A stretch of DNA of 30,606 bases, taken from the IMG/VR virus record IMGVR_UViG_3300049596_000214, positions 1 to 30,606 of that record; one strand, 5' to 3'. The stretch comes from a virus. Numbering within the stretch: the stretch's first letter is position 1; each line of letters begins with the position of its first letter. Under the pieces are notes generated by a model, which was not told where the DNA came from, made no database searches, and worked only from the letters and a program-made list of their open reading frames with translations. This document shows positions 27,848 through 30,606 of the stretch, piece after piece. The position numbers and the translations under genes are program-made.

Positions 27848-29646
27848 TGGGCGCAACTTTAACAGGACAAATAGTAGCTGAAACCTACGAAGCATTATTA
27901 AAAGTAACTGATAACGGTGTTATAACCGGGACAAAAAAGCGTATTACCGATGGTTTCGGTAACGATAGTCCATTATTGTTATCTTCTACTGATGTTCAAA
28001 TAGATGGAAATTTATTATTATCGGGAACTACATCGCAATATGTTCGTGGAGATGGTTCTTTTGCTACGTTTACAAGTGGTGGTTTAACAAGTGTTGGCTT
28101 AACTCTTGGTTCTGCCGGTACTGATGCAGGTGTAAGTGGTTCGCCATTAACTGCAAATGGTTCTATAACATTAAACCTACCAAGTGCTTCAGCAACTAAT
28201 CGTGGTTTATTAACTGCTGCTGATTGGAGTACATTTAATTCAAAGCAAGGTGCATTGACATTAACAACAAGTGGCTCAAGTGGTGCATCTACTTTGGTTG
28301 GTTCTACTTTAAATATTCCAAACTACACATTAAGTGGATTAGGTGGTGTGCCATACACAGGCGCAACTGCTGATGTCGATTTAGGGGTTTATAATTTAAC
28401 TTTAGATGCTTTAATAGGCGCAACTGCTGATTTTACATCTTCCGGAAGTGGTAATACTTTTGAAATAACGCATTCGAGTGGAAGTGGTATTGCTTTAAAT
28501 ATTGAAAAAGGTGGAGCCGGAGAGGGATTATATATAAACAAAACAAGTGGTAGTGGTAATGCTGCAACTATTATAGGTACTTTAAATGCTACAACTTTAG
28601 TTAAAAATGGTGGTACTTCTTCACAATTTTTAAAAGCAGATGGAAGCGTTGATAGTACGACATATACACCAACAACAAGAACGCTTACTATAAATGGTAC
28701 TGCATACGATTTAAGTGCCGATAGAAGTTGGACAATAGCAGGAAGTGGAATTTCTACTTTAAATACTTTAACTGCTTCAACTCAAACTTTTGCAGTTGGA
28801 ACAAGTGGAAGTGATTTCAATATAAGTTCTGCTACGTCTACGCATACTTTTAATATACCCGATGCTGGTGCAAGTGCAAGGGGTTTAATTACAACAGGTA
28901 CACAAACTATTGCAGGTGTTAAAACATTTAGTAGTAATATATCAACTCAAGGAAATATTACAGGTTCGGGTGGTTGGGCTGCTTCTACATCTTCTGCGTA
29001 TTTAACAAATAATTCTTCAACATTTTCTTTACTATCGGTTACAACATTATCATCGAAACAATATGTTTATGCAAGTGGAACAACATTAACTGCAAACAAT
29101 AATTTTGCAAATTTAATGTTGGCATCAAGTACTGCTACTGAAGCATCTTCGGGAGTACACGCTTTGGTTTCCCAATTAGCTATTAAACCAATCGTTTTAA
29201 CCAATGGTACTGCAACAACAACTAATGGTGCTACTGTTTATATTGAAGGTGCTGCAAGTGGTACTGCTTCAATAACAAATAATTACGCACTTTGGGTAGA
29301 CGATGGAGCAACGAGATTAGATGGTGGTTTATTGGCATTGAACCAATTCAATAGACAAACTGCATCTTATACCCTTGTTTTAAGCGATTGGGGTAAGATT
29401 GTTGAAATGAATGTTGCAAGTGCAAATAATTTAACCGTACCTTTGAATAGTAGTGTAGCGTTTCCAATAGGAACAGAGATACAAGTATTGCAATATAACG
29501 ATGGTCAAACTACTATTGTAGCAGCAGGTGGTGTAACATTAAGAAGCAAATCAAATCAACTAAAGATTGCAAATAAGTGGACAGGCGTAACGCTTGTTAA
29601 AGTAGGAACTGACGAATGGTATGTAATTGGTAACTTAAGCGCATAA
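27847..29646 (+). CDS. Tail fibre / receptor-binding protein
   Basis: 599 aa, rich in Ser, Thr, Gly and Ala with short repeated motifs. SQYVRGDGSFATF (about 58-75) and SQFLKADGSVDSTTYTP (about 255-275) are phage fibre boxes, and RTLTINGTAYDLSADRSWTI (about 277-296) is a very common Bacteroidota fibre segment. The C-terminal domain from about residue 510 (TASYTLVLSDWGKIVEMNVA; IQVLQYNDGQTTIVAAGGVT) is a compact beta domain likely to bind the receptor or trimerise. No intramolecular chaperone or enzymatic motif is visible. It overlaps the genes on both sides by one base. Confidence 0.82.
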   Translation: MGATLTGQIVAETYEALLKVTDNGVITGTKKRITDGFGNDSPLLLSSTDVQIDGNLLLSGTTSQYVRGDGSFATFTSGGLTSVGLTLGSAGTDAGVSGSPLTANGSITLNLPSASATNRGLLTAADWSTFNSKQGALTLTTSGSSGASTLVGSTLNIPNYTLSGLGGVPYTGATADVDLGVYNLTLDALIGATADFTSSGSGNTFEITHSSGSGIALNIEKGGAGEGLYINKTSGSGNAATIIGTLNATTLVKNGGTSSQFLKADGSVDSTTYTPTTRTLTINGTAYDLSADRSWTIAGSGISTLNTLTASTQTFAVGTSGSDFNISSATSTHTFNIPDAGASARGLITTGTQTIAGVKTFSSNISTQGNITGSGGWAASTSSAYLTNNSSTFSLLSVTTLSSKQYVYASGTTLTANNNFANLMLASSTATEASSGVHALVSQLAIKPIVLTNGTATTTNGATVYIEGAASGTASITNNYALWVDDGATRLDGGLLALNQFNRQTASYTLVLSDWGKIVEMNVASANNLTVPLNSSVAFPIGTEIQVLQYNDGQTTIVAAGGVTLRSKSNQLKIANKWTGVTLVKVGTDEWYVIGNLSA

Positions 29647-29987
29647 TGGGTAGATTATTATCTTCGGCTATTAAAATGCAAAATGGTGCTGCGGCTGCAC
29701 CTACTTTGACCATAAACTTTACCGATTTTGGTGGTGGTGGTTCAACTGATGTTTACAAAAATGGTGCTTTTTACGATAGTGCTATTTCGGGTACTCCATT
29801 AGTTGTACCAATAGTAGCTGGAAATACATTTTATGTAGTAGTATCACCACCATTTTTAGGCATCGGAGGTTGGTCTTATTATATTAATGGTAGTTTAACT
29901 GCAAGTGGTTTTGGAACATCACCGACTTATACTGCAAGTGGAACTAATGCTTATTCATTTACAACATTTACCGATACAGGAGCATAA
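29646..29987 (+). CDS. Small structural, fibre-associated protein, 113 aa
   Basis: The product begins MGRLLSSAIKMQNGAAAAPT, then LTINFTDFGGGGSTDVYKNG and later VVPIVAGNTFYVVVSPPFLG, TASGFGTSPTYTASGTNAYS. It is Gly/Ser/Thr-rich and beta-prone, like fibre tips or small decoration proteins. One-base overlap with the fibre gene suggests co-translation. No enzymatic motif. Confidence 0.68.
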   Translation: MGRLLSSAIKMQNGAAAAPTLTINFTDFGGGGSTDVYKNGAFYDSAISGTPLVVPIVAGNTFYVVVSPPFLGIGGWSYYINGSLTASGFGTSPTYTASGTNAYSFTTFTDTGA

Positions 29988-30223
29988 TGGAAATTTTAAA
30001 TACATATACATTTAACGATAAAACAATAAACGTAGGCGACCAATTTACTATTGGCGAAGAATACTTATTGTATGTTAATGAAATATTTGACATTGATGGT
30101 TGCGTTTATTTAGCGACAAGCACAAATAAAGATGTGATTAGCGTTGAAGGTATTTCGATAAATAGAAACATAATTTCGGCTGATTTATTTATAACCAAAA
30201 ACGCACACTTGTTTGAAAGTTAA
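29987..30223 (+). CDS. Hypothetical protein, 78 aa
   Basis: The product (MEILNTYTFNDKTINVGDQF; EEYLLYVNEIFDIDGCVYLA) is a run of alternating strands, an SH3- or small-barrel-like pattern, ending with LFITKNAHLFES. It is in the fibre operon, overlapping by one base before and 11 bases after. Function unknown. Confidence 0.7.
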   Translation: MEILNTYTFNDKTINVGDQFTIGEEYLLYVNEIFDIDGCVYLATSTNKDVISVEGISINRNIISADLFITKNAHLFES

Positions 30224-30506
30224 GGTACTTGAAACGGAATTAAAGGTAGGAAGTTTAAAACGAGCAATATCGTCAGTAAACATTTTACCATTCAGATACG
30301 AATTGTTTTGCAATGGCGTAAATATAACTTGCCAACTATGTGACGAACAAAATTGTATTTGTTTAGAAGAAATTATATTTATAGATAAGAATAAGTTAGA
30401 TAAGTGGTCAAACGATGACAGCTACCTTGTTCAAGAATTGCTAATAAGATTAGGTTTACAAGAATATAGCAATACAAAGCAAGGCAATAAAGACATAAGT
30501 AAATGA
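30213..30506 (+). CDS. Hypothetical protein, 97 aa, TTG start
   Basis: No ATG exists in the frame; TTG at 30213, 11 bases before the previous stop, is the best start. The product begins with KVKVLETELKVGSLKRAISS (after the initiator) and has Cys-rich middle NGVNITCQLCDEQNCICLEE and a charged C-terminus ending QGNKDISK. C-x-x-C and C-x-C hint at metal binding. It ends at the portal ATG (ATGA). It continues across the contig break, as its last codons also appear at 1-27. Confidence 0.62.
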   Translation: MKVKVLETELKVGSLKRAISSVNILPFRYELFCNGVNITCQLCDEQNCICLEEIIFIDKNKLDKWSNDDSYLVQELLIRLGLQEYSNTKQGNKDISK

Positions 30507-30606
30507 ACGATTTAATAACAATTAATTTTAGCGAATATTCCCAACCTAAATTTGTTGAGAAAAAGAACCAAGAGTGGGTTTCGTATGGTGCTGATAATAG
30601 ATATCC
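30480..30606. repeat. 127-bp terminal direct repeat, copy 2
   Basis: Exact copy of bases 1-127. It shows that the contig is circular and that the last real base before repetition is 30479. Confidence 0.95.
30503..30606 (+). CDS. 5' end of the portal gene (second copy, partial)
   Basis: ATG at 30503 starts the portal frame again (MNDLITINFSEYSQPKFVEK), cut by the contig end at base 30606. It is not a separate gene. Confidence 0.95.
   Translation, partial: MNDLITINFSEYSQPKFVEKKNQEWVSYGADNRY

Noticed and set aside
1-30606. Temperate phage or tRNA genes
   Set aside because: No integrase, excisionase, CI-like repressor, attachment-site-like tRNA fragment or complete tRNA cloverleaf could be recognised by reading both strands.

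Overview
The window is a complete, circularly permuted phage genome. Bases 1-127 are repeated exactly at 30480-30606, so the unique sequence is 30,479 bp. It is visibly AT-rich, and coding runs almost entirely on the + strand with tight TAATG/ATGA overlaps. It carries a full set of siphovirus-type genes: terminase, portal, HK97-like capsid, tube protein, tail chaperone with a frameshift, tape measure and fibre. No integrase, excisionase or recognisable CI-type repressor is visible, so a lytic life style is favoured. The host is probably a member of the Bacteroidota. Promoters match the TTTG-N18-TAnnTTTG pattern of that phylum, gene starts lack Shine-Dalgarno sequences and are A-rich, and many proteins (DUF4373 replication protein, XkdF-like protease, the large tail proteins, the CRHxW head domain) resemble those of Bacteroidota phages and prophages.

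Layout. 24-3358: portal fusion, connector and tail-completion genes. 3423-4805: DEDDy exonuclease and dATP/dGTP-diphosphohydrolase-like protein. 4810-5825: lysis cassette (M15 endolysin, small holin-like protein, a lipoprotein with a C-terminal membrane anchor that looks like a unimolecular spanin), closed by a terminator. 6002-8156: first early block, with ERF annealing protein and a small protein with an SSB-type tip, closed by a terminator. 8200-14556: replication and regulation, with a DnaA-domain-IV-like protein, DUF4373 initiator, PD-(D/E)XK nuclease, DnaB-like helicase, VRR-NUC nuclease, sigma factor, ParB-like protein and HNH nuclease. 14581-16093: terminase. 16638-23758: tail chaperone with a -1 frameshift site, tail proteins and tape measure. 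23779-26569: protease, scaffold, capsid and tube protein. 26626-27242: a small minus-strand cassette. 27488-30506: fibre and small proteins, leading round the circle into the portal gene.

The less ordinary signals are regulatory and replicative. Three tandem 21-bp iteron-like units followed by a purine-rich tract lie inside the initiator gene (9136-9222). A diverged second copy lies in the intergenic region at 27344-27440. The arrangement resembles the lambda origin inside gene O. The iteron core TGTTSAACA also occurs in a 13-bp palindrome overlapping two divergent early promoters (5971 on +, 27274 on -), which suggests shared control of replication and early transcription. A separate element, TTATATTTA-N5-ATG, precedes four late or lysis genes at identical spacing and may be a late promoter giving leaderless or nearly leaderless mRNA.

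All assignments come from reading the sequence and remembered family motifs; no database search was run.
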